This document shows positions 52,913-63,720 of a stretch of DNA of 64,000 nucleotides, one piece after another. The notes under the pieces are model-generated. The model was not told where the DNA came from, ran no database searches, and worked only from the letters and a program-made list of their open reading frames with translations. The stretch spans positions 3,162,001 to 3,226,000 of the forward strand of contig VCCP01000001.1 of the NCBI GenBank assembly GCA_005765155.1. The letters run 5' to 3'. The position numbers and the translations under genes are program-made. The stretch comes from Zelopaecilomyces penicillatus (taxonomy: Eukaryota > Ascomycota > Sordariomycetes > Hypocreales > Pseudodiploosporaceae). Each line of letters starts with the position of its first letter. The first letter of the stretch is position 1.

Positions 52913-53075
52913 TAATTTAGGATTTATAATAAATAGATAGAAATTAATAATTTTAATAATTATATTAATATTAAAGCTTATATTTATTTTTATATATTTT
53001 AAGTAAATAGCCTATAATACTATAGATAAAGATTATAATTATATATTATATATTATATATTATAATAATATTATA
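52913..53075 (-). repeat. 5' LTR of the Ty3/gypsy element (163 bp)
   Basis: Ungapped partner of 46,572-46,734. It starts TAATTTAGG where the other LTR has TGATTTAGG, so even the terminal dinucleotide has mutated. The adjoining leader (about 52,850-52,912) matches, inverted, the leader behind the LTR at 14,847-15,009. Confidence 0.9.
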
Positions 53076-53439
53076 AAAACAAAGATTATATAAAAATTTA
53101 ATATAAATATTATATATAAATAAGTTTATCTTAAATTAAAATTTATTTTTTATTATTATTTAAAAGAAAGAATTTATATAATTATAATAATCTTAAATAT
53201 AATATATATATTTAATAAAAGCTTATTTAATAATATAAAATATATATATTAAGTGTATATTATATTAAGGGTTTTAAAAATATATATAAAGATTATATAT
53301 CATATATAATAATTACAAAGTTATATAATATTATAAATTTAAAAAATTAATATTAAAAAACAATATTATAATCTTATTAAATATTAAAAAGTAAATCTTA
53401 AAGTATATATTATTTTTATAGATTATATATAATAATATA

Positions 53440-54250
53440 ATAAAGTGATTAATTATATAATTATTCTAGCTTTATTATATTAAAATATAAATCTAAAATC
53501 TATTATAATAAAACTTATCTTTTTTATTTTAAGTATTTAAATAAGATATCTTATTTAATAATATAAAACTTAGATTATTATAAAAAGAATATTATAATAT
53601 CTTATTAAATAATATTAAACTATTAATTATAAGAATATTAAACTATTAATTATAAGAATATTAAACTATTAATTATAAGAATATTAAACTATTAATTATA
53701 AGAATATTAAACTATAATAAATATTATAATTTAAGATAAATATTAAATATTAAAACTGGTTTTTAAATATTAATATAATATTAATATAATAGATTTTTTA
53801 ATTAATAAATATAAATATTTTAATATATTATTAATGATAGATTTTTTAAAATTAATATATAAGCTATAATAATATAATAATATAATAATATAAAAAGTAT
53901 ATATTTTTTAAATTTATTTATTTATTTTAAAAAAAGCTATTAATTAAAATAATATTATTAAATAATTATTTAAAGATAAAAGAATAATTAAAGAAATAGA
54001 AGAATATAAAGATTTAAAAAAGATAATTAATTTAAGCTTAATAATAAACTATTTATTATTATAATAATTAAAAAAGAAATAAAATAGCTATAAAATTATT
54101 TTAATAGCTATTATATTAAATAATAATAAAAATAAATATTTATATTTTTTAAAGGCTTTTTATTTTTATTTTATAAATTAAATAAATTATATATCTTATA
54201 TATATTATTATTATACTTTTAAAAAAGCCTAGCTATAATATAAAGTTAAG
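53440..54250 (+). repeat. Repeat F, copy 2 (about 0.8 kb)
   Basis: Collinear with 44,090-44,960. It differs mostly by transitions and by a tandem expansion at 53,611-53,715. Unclassified; no motif was recognised in either copy. Confidence 0.75.
53611..53715. repeat. Tandem array, 23-bp unit, 4.6 copies, inside repeat F copy 2
   Basis: The unit (AATATTAAACTATTAATTAT plus AAG) starts at 53,611, 53,634, 53,657 and 53,680, with a partial fifth copy to 53,715. Copies are identical. Repeat F copy 1 has one unit at the same place (44,284-44,306). Confidence 0.95.
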
Positions 54251-54609
54251 TTAAAAGAAATAAATATTTATAAAATAATAATTTAAAATATATATATTAA
54301 ACTTTATAAAAAGGATATTATATATTTTTATATAATAAAAAGAATTATTTTAAATTAAATAAATATATAAAAGTTATATTAATTTTAAATAAATAAAATA
54401 ATTAATAAATAAATAGTATTATATATAAAATAATTATAATATAATTCTTTAATTAAAAAGTCCTTTATATTATTATAAAAAAGCTTAAATTAAATATTAA
54501 AAATAAAAATAATAATTATAATTAAAAAATTTATATTTTTATAAATATTATAATATAAGTTATTATTTATTAAAATTCTTTTATATTATTAATATTTTAA
54601 TAATAAAGT

Positions 54610-54693
<84 letters not shown>

Positions 54694-55200
54694 ATATATT
54701 AAAAATTTAGATTTCTTTTAAATAAATAATTTATTTTAAAAACCTTAAAAAATAACCTTTAAAAAAAAGATTTATTAGTTTTAATTCAAGATTATTTATT
54801 AATAATTTAAAATATATAAAAAATTATATTAAATATAATTTAATTAATATTAAATATATAAATATTTAATATTTTTGCCTTATCTATTATTTAATTTAAA
54901 CTTTAAATAAGTTCTTATTATATTATTTTATTATTTAAAAATAAGATATTTAAATATCTTTAATTTCTATTATTATATATTGAATATATCTTATATTATA
55001 TATAAATATATCTTATTTTTTATATATTAATATAATATTCTTAGAACTTTAAATCTTCAAGTATTTTAAACATGTTTAAGCTATTAAAGAGCTATTACTC
55101 TTAATTAGTTTTTTTAAATAGCCCTGTTTAAAGACTACACTAATAGGTCTCTATATATATTTATATATTAGATAAATAATCAAATTCAAATATTATATAA
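54251..55200. other. A/T-rich sequence with an (AAAT)21 run; probable RHB1 3' untranslated region at its right end
   Basis: No gene. A perfect tetranucleotide run (AAAT, about 21 copies) lies at 54,611-54,695. From about 55,060 the base composition rises in patches (AGCCCTGTTTAAAGACTACAC at about 55,120). The last 55 bases before the RHB1 stop codon are again A/T-rich, so the RHB1 3' untranslated region must lie in this mixed sequence. Confidence 0.6.
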
Positions 55201-55943
55201 TTATATTAAAATACAGTTACTCTTATCTGGAGTATCTCCAGGGTTCTGTGACTTCTCGATTTGAGCTATCATAAGTTCAAATCCTCGGGCAACGTTCTGA
55301 TTATACCTAGCGCTTGCTTCAGTCCAACCGCATTGAAGTCTATCGGATAATCTTTTTCCTTCATCTAAACTGACTTGGCGTTGTTCTGGTCGTAGGTCGC
55401 ACTTGTTGCCTACAATAACAATTGGGACAGACTCGGTCCCCTAAGTAAAACAGACCATACTATTAGTAAACACTCCTGTAACGCACGATGGGGTGCACAT
55501 ACTAGGTGATTAAGTATCTTTTCCCGGATGACTTGTACCATCTCAAAGGATGGCAGCGATGAGACCGAATATACTAGCATGTAGCCATGAATACCGATGA
55601 AATGCTTCGAGTTCAGAATACTATACTCGTCCTAACTCAACTGGTTAGGCTTGGAACTGGGTTTGCATCACTAGTCAAGACCCACCTGACCAGCCGTATC
55701 AACAATTTCTGTTGCAAAATCTTGGCCCTTGTATTGAATAGTTTTACTAAACGTGTTTTCAATCGTGGGGTAGTAACTGTCGACGAAGTGGCCGTCCACA
55801 AATTGCACAGCTAGAGAAGACTTGCCTTCAAACGTTCACTCGCATTAGTTGATTCGGAATAGCTTGTGTCAATGGAGGGTAACGAGCATACCGACAGATC
55901 TACTGCCAACAATGGCTATTTTTCTCTGCTTCGGCGAAGGCAT
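55201..55943 (-). CDS. RHB1: Rheb-type small GTPase (four exons, 186 aa)
   Basis: Ras-superfamily GTPase of the Rheb family, which activates TOR complex 1 or influences amino-acid uptake, on endomembranes. Exons: 55943-55892, 55825-55686, 55631-55503 and 55440-55201. Introns are 66, 54 and 62 nt, all GT...AG; the third has a TACTAA branch sequence. The P-loop 'GSRSVGKS' (13-20) has the Arg that marks Rheb (GxRSVGKS) instead of the Gly of Ras. Also seen: 'YYPTIENTF' effector loop (35-43), 'DTAGQDEY' (60-67), 'NKCD' (119-122) and 'EASAR' (148-152). The C-terminal CaaX box is Cys-Ile-Leu-Ile, for prenylation at C183. Length agrees with the family (about 184 aa). The ATG has a T at -3, a weak context, but 'MPSPKQRKIAIVG' suits fungal orthologs. 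The gene stands alone. The stop codon abuts A/T-rich DNA. Confidence 0.95.
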
Positions 55944-56170
55944 CAATGCAATATAGAGAAGAAACCGAATCGCGGTACTAATTGAACGATGTTGTTAGGG
56001 AAGAAGTGACGTATGGGTGTGGGCCAAATAAACCAGGTGGAGGACAGCGGGGATGTCATTATTAATTACCAGGTACCTAAGGTGGGTAGACAATCAATGC
56101 CCTGAATTGTCATCACGCATGTACCTCACCAACGCGGTGTAGCGATTGGCTGTAGTATATAACTAATATA
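55944..56170 (-). promoter_or_regulatory. RHB1 upstream region with a CCAAT box
   Basis: About 230 bp of normal composition, then A/T-rich sequence. In the sense of the gene there is a CCAAT box (AGCCAATCG; plus-strand ATTGG at 56,145-56,149), about 200 bp before the start. The plus strand also holds TGACGTA (56,007-56,013), a half site of the CRE/bZIP type, about 65 bp before the start. The CCAAT box would suit the HAP/CBC complex. Both assignments rest on sequence only. Confidence 0.5.
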
Positions 56171-56479
56171 ACTAATTTAATATAGAAAGAAATACTATTA
56201 TAAGAGATATAGTATTTCAGTATACTTTTGATTATATACTTTTATTTTATAAAATAATTAAAGATAAAGATTATTAATATTTTATTTAAATTTAAATTTT
56301 ATTATTAAAAATTTTATTATTAAAATATTAATTATTTAATAATTTAATTATAAATATAAATATAAATTTTAATTAATATATTATAAATCTTTTAAAATTA
56401 TTATAATTAATATCTCTATAATAATATATTTATTAAATAATTAAATAAAAATTTAAATATATTTAATTTATTAAAAAAA
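56171..56479. other. A/T-rich sequence without a gene
   Basis: Short stretch between the RHB1 promoter and repeat E copy 2. No motif seen. Confidence 0.5.
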
Positions 56480-56675
56480 TAAAAGTTTTATTTATTATAA
56501 TTTATAATAAGCTAGCCTTATAACTATTATAAATAAATATTAAGAATAATATTAATAAATTTTAAAAAAAAAGAAATCTTTATTCTAAATCTTTTTCTTA
56601 TATTAGTAAAGCCTAATTTAGGCTTATTTTATTTTTATATTTAAGGCTTAAACTTAAAAGCCTAAGCCTATAATA
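56480..56675 (+). repeat. Repeat E, copy 2 (about 195 bp)
   Basis: Partner of 21,725-21,925; it carries the same AAGCTAGCCTTATAA, TTTATATTTAAGGCTTAA and CCTAAGCCTATAAT landmarks and keeps somewhat more C and G near its right end. Confidence 0.75.
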
Positions 56676-58435
56676 TATTATTTCTCTTTTAATAAAAGTT
56701 TAAGTCTTATTTAACTATTAAATAATAAAGGTATAGGATAGGTATATTATATGTTATTTTAATAATTTAATAGAATATTCTTTACTTTTTTTAAATTATT
56801 ATTTTATATATCTTATATTCTTATTTTATTTTTATTAAAAATATTATTAATTTAAATGATTTCCTTTATATTTTTATTTTAAATCCTATCCCTTTTTTAT
56901 ATATATTAATAAAATACTTAAGCTTTTATTATACTTTTCTTTATTAATAATAAAGATAATAAATACTATACTCTGATAATTTAAAGATAATAATTCTTTT
57001 AATTCTCTTTTAAATTATAATATATTTAATATAGATATAAATTTAAATAATATAGCTTTTATAAATATATATTATATTCTTTATTTAATTTCTAATTAAT
57101 TATATATAATATTTTCTTAAAAAAAAGAAATAAATTATTAATAGTTATATTATTTATAATAATTTTAATAAAAAAATAATTTTATTCTTAAAAAAATTAA
57201 TTTCTTTTTTAATTAAATAATTATATATAAATAACTATAAGAATTATAATCTTCTGTTTAATTATATTTATATATTATACTATAAGATATATTCTTTTAT
57301 AATTATAAAGATTATATTTTATTAAATAATAATATATTTTATAATATATTTATAATATTATATAATATTATAATATATAATAATTATATTATAATTAAAG
57401 TAATAATTAAAGTATTTAATATTATAATTAAATAGATTATTTTTATTTAGAAATAATAAGCTTAAATAAAAGCCTAAAGATATATTTTAAAGATTATTAA
57501 AATAAAATCTATAAAATCTATAAAATCTATAAATATTTATAAATATATATTTATTCTTTCTTTTATTTATATCTTAAATACTATTAATATCCTTATTTTA
57601 TTATAATAATCCTATAATATAAATCCTTTAACTTTTAAAGAATTTAATATATTTTTAAGCTAAGATATTTTAATTATAATATCTTATTATAATATCTTTA
57701 TAATACTTATATCTAGATTTAATTTATATTATTTTATATAATAATAGAATAAGATATATATTCTGGTTTTTTATATTTATATAAGTTCTTTTTAAATATA
57801 TAATATTTAAAATAGCTTTTATTAATTTTAAAATAGAATTATTAATTAAAATAAAAGATATAATCTATATATAAAAGAGAGATCTATATTTAATAATAAA
57901 TAAAATAATAAGAAATAAATTAAATCTTAATTTAATTCTAAAAGAATTTTAATTATTATATAATTATTATTATTAATCTTCTTTTTATTTTTATAATAGT
58001 TATAAATAATATTAAGAATAATAGTTTTATTATGTTATTTAAGGTATATTTTTAAGGTATTTTTATATTCTTATTATATCCCTTATATAAATCCTTAATA
58101 AAGATAAAAAAGATTTTTAAGATATATTAATCTTAAGGTATTATATTATTATCTATTAATATTTATTTTATTAAGCCTTTTATAGGTAATATTTATTATT
58201 AATTATTTAATAATAATAATATTCTTTTATCTGATTTATTTTAAGAGTATCTTTAATATATAAATAGTATTAATTAAAATAAGATAAAATTAAAGATAAA
58301 ATCCTAAATAAAAAAGAATACTTAATAAGCTTAAAATAAGCTTAATATATTATTAGATTCTACTTTTAAATAATAATAAAAGATATAAATACTTTTTTTC
58401 TTTTTTCTTATTTTATTATTATAAATATATAATAT
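56676..58435. other. A/T-rich sequence without a gene
   Basis: Stops in all frames. There is a short run of AAATCTATA (3 copies) at about 57,503-57,530. No motif or long repeat partner recognised. Confidence 0.5.
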
Positions 58436-60436
58436 CTAATAATAATATCTTAATATAATATTATTATAATATAAAACTATTAAAATAATAAATATTATTT
58501 TATTTTATTTTAAAATTATTTAATATTTATAATTATTTTATATTCTTTAATAATTCTTATATAGGATTATTTTATTCTTTTTATTTTATAAATATTTATT
58601 ATTTTTAATCTCTTTTTTATTTATTTTTTATTATTTAAATACTTTTTATTTTTTATTTTTATATAATATTCTTATTATTATTATTTAATACTTAAAAAAG
58701 CTTAATTTATTATTAATTATTTATTAAAATAAAAATAGATTATTTAATATTTATTTTATTAAATTAATATAAAAAGTTAAATAGATTCCTTTTAATATAT
58801 TTAATATAATTATTAAGGATATAAAAGTAATAATTATCTTATATTTAATATATAATAAATCTAGTTTTTAATTTAAATAATTTATGTTAATATTATATAA
58901 AAAAGAGCTATATATTATCTTTAAAGAGAAAGTATTTTATTAGGTATTAAGAATTATTTATAGCTTTTTAAACCTATTACTATATATAATAATAATTATT
59001 TATATAAGATTAGCTTTAAATTAAAGGTAATTAAGAAATATAATTATTTATCTTTTTAATAATATTTTATCTTTATTTAAATATAGCTTTTATTATATTA
59101 AATTAATATTAAATTTATTTAAAAAACTATTTAAGCTTATATTAATTATTAAGGATTTCTTATTATTAAGTATTAATTAATAGATTAAAAGATAATTAAA
59201 TTAATTAAATTATAAAAAATATATAATTATTTAAAGAATTATTTAGATTTCTTAATTTATATATTCTATATTATTATCTATTTATAAATAATATATAATA
59301 AATAAATATTATTTAATATTAATTAATTTATATAATATAATTTAAAAATAATTTAATTAATTTAAATCTTTATTTATAATAATCTTTTTTAAGAATTTAT
59401 AAAAATATTGTTAAATATATTAAAGTTATTTAATATATACTTTAATAATTATAAATATTATTATTTTTAATTAAATATATTTTAATAAATAATTAATAAT
59501 AATTATTAAGACTTTTAATAAATTAGTTTAATTTAAAAGTTTTATTATAAAATTAATAGATATTTATATTTAATATTTATTTATAATAAATAATAATTAA
59601 AATAATCCTTAGTATTATTATTAAAAGATATAGCTATTTTAATATATTAAATAATTATATATAAATTAATAGATTAATTATAATATATTATTTTAATAAT
59701 AATTATAATAAAGAAATTTAAATATTTATTTTTATTCTAGATATTTTATTATATAAGAATTATAAATCCTTTAAATAATTATAATAATAAAAGATTCCTA
59801 ATTTAAAAGCTAGAATTAATCTCTATAAATTAATACCTTATATATATTTATTATATAATCTATTATTTATATTTTATTTTTTTATTTTAGCTTTAATAAA
59901 GAATTATTATATACTTTTTATAATTATATATAAATAATAATTATAAATAAGATTCTTTTAAAAGGCCTAATCTTAAAGATTAAATAAATATATATCTTTA
60001 AATAGTATTATTTTATTTAAGAGATTATTTATTTCCTTTTTAAATAATATATATATATATATATATTAAAGCTATTTTAATTAAGTATATAATTTATATT
60101 AAGATTTTTTTTTTATCTTTTATATCTTATTCTTTTTTTAATAAAGTATTAGATTAAATTATTTAAAAGCTATATTAATAATAAAAAAAATATTAAAAAA
60201 ATAAAAATATTTTTATTTATTTAGTTTATTATTTAAAAAGCTTTTTAAAACTTATAAAATATTTTAGATTTTTATACTTAATTAAGATAATAAATAGTTT
60301 TATTATTTATTTAAATTTAATTAATTATACTTTTAAATATAATATAATTATTAGAAATTCTTTATTATAAATTATATAATATCTTTTAATTATAATAAAT
60401 TTAATTAAATAATATATAATTAATAATAAAATATTA
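58436..60436 (+). mobile_element. 1.9-kb element A, copy 2 of 3
   Basis: Collinear with 17,494-19,385, from ATCTTAATATAATATTATTAT (about 58,448) to TAATAATAAAATATTATTAT (about 60,421). About 100 bp longer than copy 1 through small insertions, for example around 59,270-59,350. The LINE begins directly at its right end. Confidence 0.75.
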
Positions 60437-60469
60437 TTATAGAATATTAAAGAAGGGGGCTTAAGCAGA

Positions 60470-60600
60470 GCTAAGATATTAATATAATTATATAAAGAAT
60501 ATAATATTATTACTATATAAGAACCATTAATTAGTCTATAGATAAAGACACCCTTTACTATAAAAAAAGATAAATACTATATAATATAGAATAATAGCTA
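60470..60600 (+). pseudogene. Decayed LINE endonuclease (APE-type), N-terminal piece
   Basis: The frame through 60,518 reads '.LYKEYNIITI', a stop, 'EPLIS', a stop and 'KTPFTI'. This corresponds to the 'DIIAIQEP...TP' block of LINE endonucleases: TAA stands where CAA (Gln) is expected and Asp reads Asn. Residues after about 60,600 are no longer recognisable with confidence. Confidence 0.7.
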
Positions 60601-62295
60601 TATAGCTATATATATTTATAAGAAATATAATCTTATAGTATAGTTATAATAAGCTAATAGGGATTAGGCTTATATTACTTTAAAATAAAATAAGAATACC
60701 CTTATAGTATAGTTTATATACTCTAAACCTTATAATAAGAGGCTATAGATTATACTATTTATAAAGATACCCTAGCTATAAGAATAATATATCTTTATAA
60801 ATAATTTTAATATATATTACTTAATATAAAATACCTATTATAAAAGTTAATTAAGAGCCTTTATTATACTTAAGCTAGTATAATAATAATACCTTTTTTT
60901 AATTACTCCCTATAGGATAATTATATAGACTAAGGATAGCTAATAAATTAATACCCTAAACCTAGTTTAGTATAGCTTAGATCTATTATATAAATATTAA
61001 GGTATTAATTTAAATATAATAAAATCTAATTATTTCTTATAAATAATAAGAATTAAGATTATAATAAAATCCTACCCTTAGATTAATATAATAAAAGAAT
61101 AAATTTAAGGAAAATTAAATATAATTAAAATTAAAAAATTAATTAAATTAATCTTTTATAATTAATAAGAATATCCAGATATTAACCTAAAAGTAGAAAT
61201 ATTAATAATATAGCTATAAAGTATTATAGATAATATAATACCCTAAAGATATAATAAAGCTAAAGAAATATCTATACTTTAATAGAATAAAGCTATTTAA
61301 AAAATAATTTAAAAGCTTAAAAAAGCAGGATATTATTATTATACCTTAAGATTATAAATAAACTTAAATAAATTTTATATCTAAAAAAAGAATTATAATA
61401 AGATCCTTTATTTAATAAAAAGAAAGAGCTAATATAAGCTATTAATATTAATCTTATTAAAAAAGAAAAAGATTAAGACCTAAAAAAATAAACTAGACTT
61501 AAAAACCAGATATCTCTAAAATTATTAATACTATTATTATTAAGGTATAATAATAATACTAAGATTATTATAGCTATAAAAAAAAATCCTAATTAAATAA
61601 TTATTCTCTTTTTTAAAAGAAATAATAAAAAGGCTTAAGATTAATAAAAATAATAAAATCTAAATTAATAAAATAATTCAATCTATAAAGATTAAATAAA
61701 TACTTTATAGTATTAAAGTATAAAAAGCCTTAAATAAAGATAGTATTTTAATAGGGTTCCTTAAAGCCTATAATTAATTATTCTATATAATAATAATATA
61801 TTTAATAATTAAAAGCTTTAAATTATAATACTTTCTATAATAATTCTATAATATAATTATAATAATCCTAAAAAAATTAAAGAAAAAGCTAATAGCCTAT
61901 TAAACTATTAAAGAATAAAGATCTATCTCTTTATTAGCTATAATAAAAAAGATTATTAAGATAATTCTTAATAAATATATCTTTAATACTATAAAATAAA
62001 TAAGCCTTTTATTAAAAAACTAAATAAAAAATTAAATAAGCTAAAGTATTAAGATTATAATCTCTATAATTATAAAGGATATTTAAGAGACTTAGGGCTA
62101 TAATAATAATATAATACTATTTTAACTAGATATTAAAAGAGTCTTTAATATAATCCTATATTATAAACTCTTTTAAACTCTTTAAAAAAAGGATTTTTAA
62201 AATAAATAATAAACTAGCTATATAATTACTTTAATAAAAGAATAGTAAGACTATACTTAGATAATATTATAATAGACTTATACTTTATCCTTATA

Positions 62296-62975
62296 AGGAT
62301 ACTATAAAGATCTTTATTCTCTTTAATCCTTTTTATTTTATATATTATTATTTTATATTAGGCCTTAATTAAGATTTAAGGTTTAAATATAATAGTATTT
62401 ATTAATAATATAAATCTATTTAATAATAGCCTTAATATAAATAATATTTATATTTAATTAAAGAAAGCTTAAAGAATATATAAAAAATAATTATAGATTA
62501 ATAAATTAAAATTTATATTTAATAAATTTAAATTAATCTATTTTATTAAGGCTTATATTATATCTATATAAGGCCTTTTATTTAATAATATTATAATATA
62601 CCTTATAAAGTATATATAGCTATTAAATATTAAATTTAATAAGAAATTTATATTTATTAAATATTAGACTAGAATTTAAAATAAATTTATATTATAAAAT
62701 CTAATATTTATAAAGCTTATTATAAGGATATAAAGATCTTCTTTTTATATAATATAAATTATCTATATTATAATAATCTATAATACTATTACTTATAAAA
62801 TAATAATATTCTATAAAATAAATAAACTATTAACTTTTAAAGAGATTAAGATAATATATATAATATAAATATTATACCTATATAATATTATTAAGGCTTA
62901 TAAAGCTACTCTTATTTACCTTTTTAAATTAAAGATCTTTATATTATTATTAGATCTTTATCTTATATAATAAAA
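62296..62975 (+). pseudogene. Decayed LINE reverse transcriptase and following domain
   Basis: One frame (codons starting at 62,296) holds all blocks without a frameshift. At 62,296-62,343 is the 'PQGSPLSP-ILF' block, with CCA read as CTA or TTA, CAA as TAA and GGA as AGA. At 62,398-62,415 is the 'F-x-D-D' active site with both Asp codons turned to AAT, exactly 33 codons after the Gln. At 62,524-62,550 the 'KFELIHFTK'-like block has Glu as Lys, His as Tyr and Thr as Ile. At 62,893-62,970 is the 'GAYKATP...PLDLYL' block seen after the RT of fungal LINEs. All departures are C-to-T or G-to-A, apart from a few undetermined codons. The protein cannot be made: at least four stops lie inside. Confidence 0.87.
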
Positions 62976-63720
62976 AGCTAAAGGCCTAGATTATTTATAA
63001 GCTTATATAGATTTATTTAAGCAGATATATAATATTATAATAATATTAATATAATTATAATACTTTAATTAATTAAATTAGTATAGTATAAGACTCTTAT
63101 TTAAAGTAAATAAGCTTTTTAGCCTTTAATAACTAAAGAATAAAAACCTAAGAAAGGCCTGTATATATTATTAAAAGAAATATTAATAGCTATAAAGATT
63201 ATAGACCTATTATATAATTATAATACTATTTATATAGATAGATTAAAAAGCCTTATAAAAATATAATAATTTAATTAAAATAAAAAGCTTATTACTTATA
63301 TAGATAAGAATTAAAAGGATAGGATTAAAAGTCTTTTTTTATTATTAAATAATCTCTTTATACCCTATACTATTATATAACTATAAGGATAAGAGAAATA
63401 AAATTATTAAATAGCTTACCCTATAATACTAGAATATACTAGATTATTATTAATAAATTATTTAATAGGCTATTATATCTTTTTAAAGTAGGATTAACTA
63501 GATTAATATATTTATAATACTATTTATAATAAAAGGGATTATATAATAGATAATAAAACTTAAATAATTAAGAGAATATAATCTAATAATATAAATTTAA
63601 AGGATAAAAGAGAAGGTAATAATAAAATAATAATAAGATAATAAAGATATTAAAATACCTATAGATAGAATATTATTATAAAATATTTAAGAATTATATA
63701 TTAGATATAATAAAGCTATA

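Larger units (their letters stand above)
46572..53075 (-). mobile_element. Full-length, RIP-dead Ty3/gypsy LTR retrotransposon (about 6.5 kb)
   Basis: Bounded by two direct repeats of 163 bp (46,572-46,734 and 52,913-53,075). They differ by 13 transitions and one transversion as counted by eye. A decayed reverse transcriptase reads on the minus strand at 50,743-50,450. Downstream in the same sense (about 50.3-50.1 kb) a frame resembles the 'LGFYNFYRRFI' connection that follows reverse transcriptase in Ty3/gypsy elements. So the 5' LTR is the right-hand one. The sense strand inside the left LTR (AAAATAAAGGATAAT, read from 46,752) is purine-rich, where a polypurine tract is expected. No matching target-site duplication was found (GATTT against AAAAC). 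Confidence 0.88.
60437..63720 (+). mobile_element. LINE (non-LTR retrotransposon), RIP-mutated, probably 5'-truncated
   Basis: This stretch keeps clearly more C and G than the older sequence around it. It starts inside the N-terminal part of an APE-type endonuclease. It continues through reverse transcriptase (62,296-62,550) and the region after it (about 62,893-62,970), and fades into A/T-only sequence near 63,720. The motif set and spacing fit the fungal Tad1/I-like LINEs. Since the endonuclease seems to lack its first residues and ORF1 is absent, it is probably 5'-truncated, as LINE copies often are. The 3' end and a poly(A) tail were not identified, and the element may reach further right. 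Confidence 0.82.

Noticed and set aside
46567..53080. Target-site duplication around the complete gypsy element
   Set aside because: The five bases on either side (GATTT and AAAAC) do not match, even allowing for transitions.
55587..55814. 75-codon open frame on the plus strand
   Set aside because: Antisense shadow of RHB1 exons 2 and 3, with no similarity recognised.
21725..56675. Repeat E as the LTR of element A
   Set aside because: The order would fit, but element A copies all end at the same points without repeat E, so the two are separate.
62296..62975. Functional LINE protein read through stops
   Set aside because: Both catalytic Asp codons are lost and several stops lie inside, so no active enzyme can come from it.
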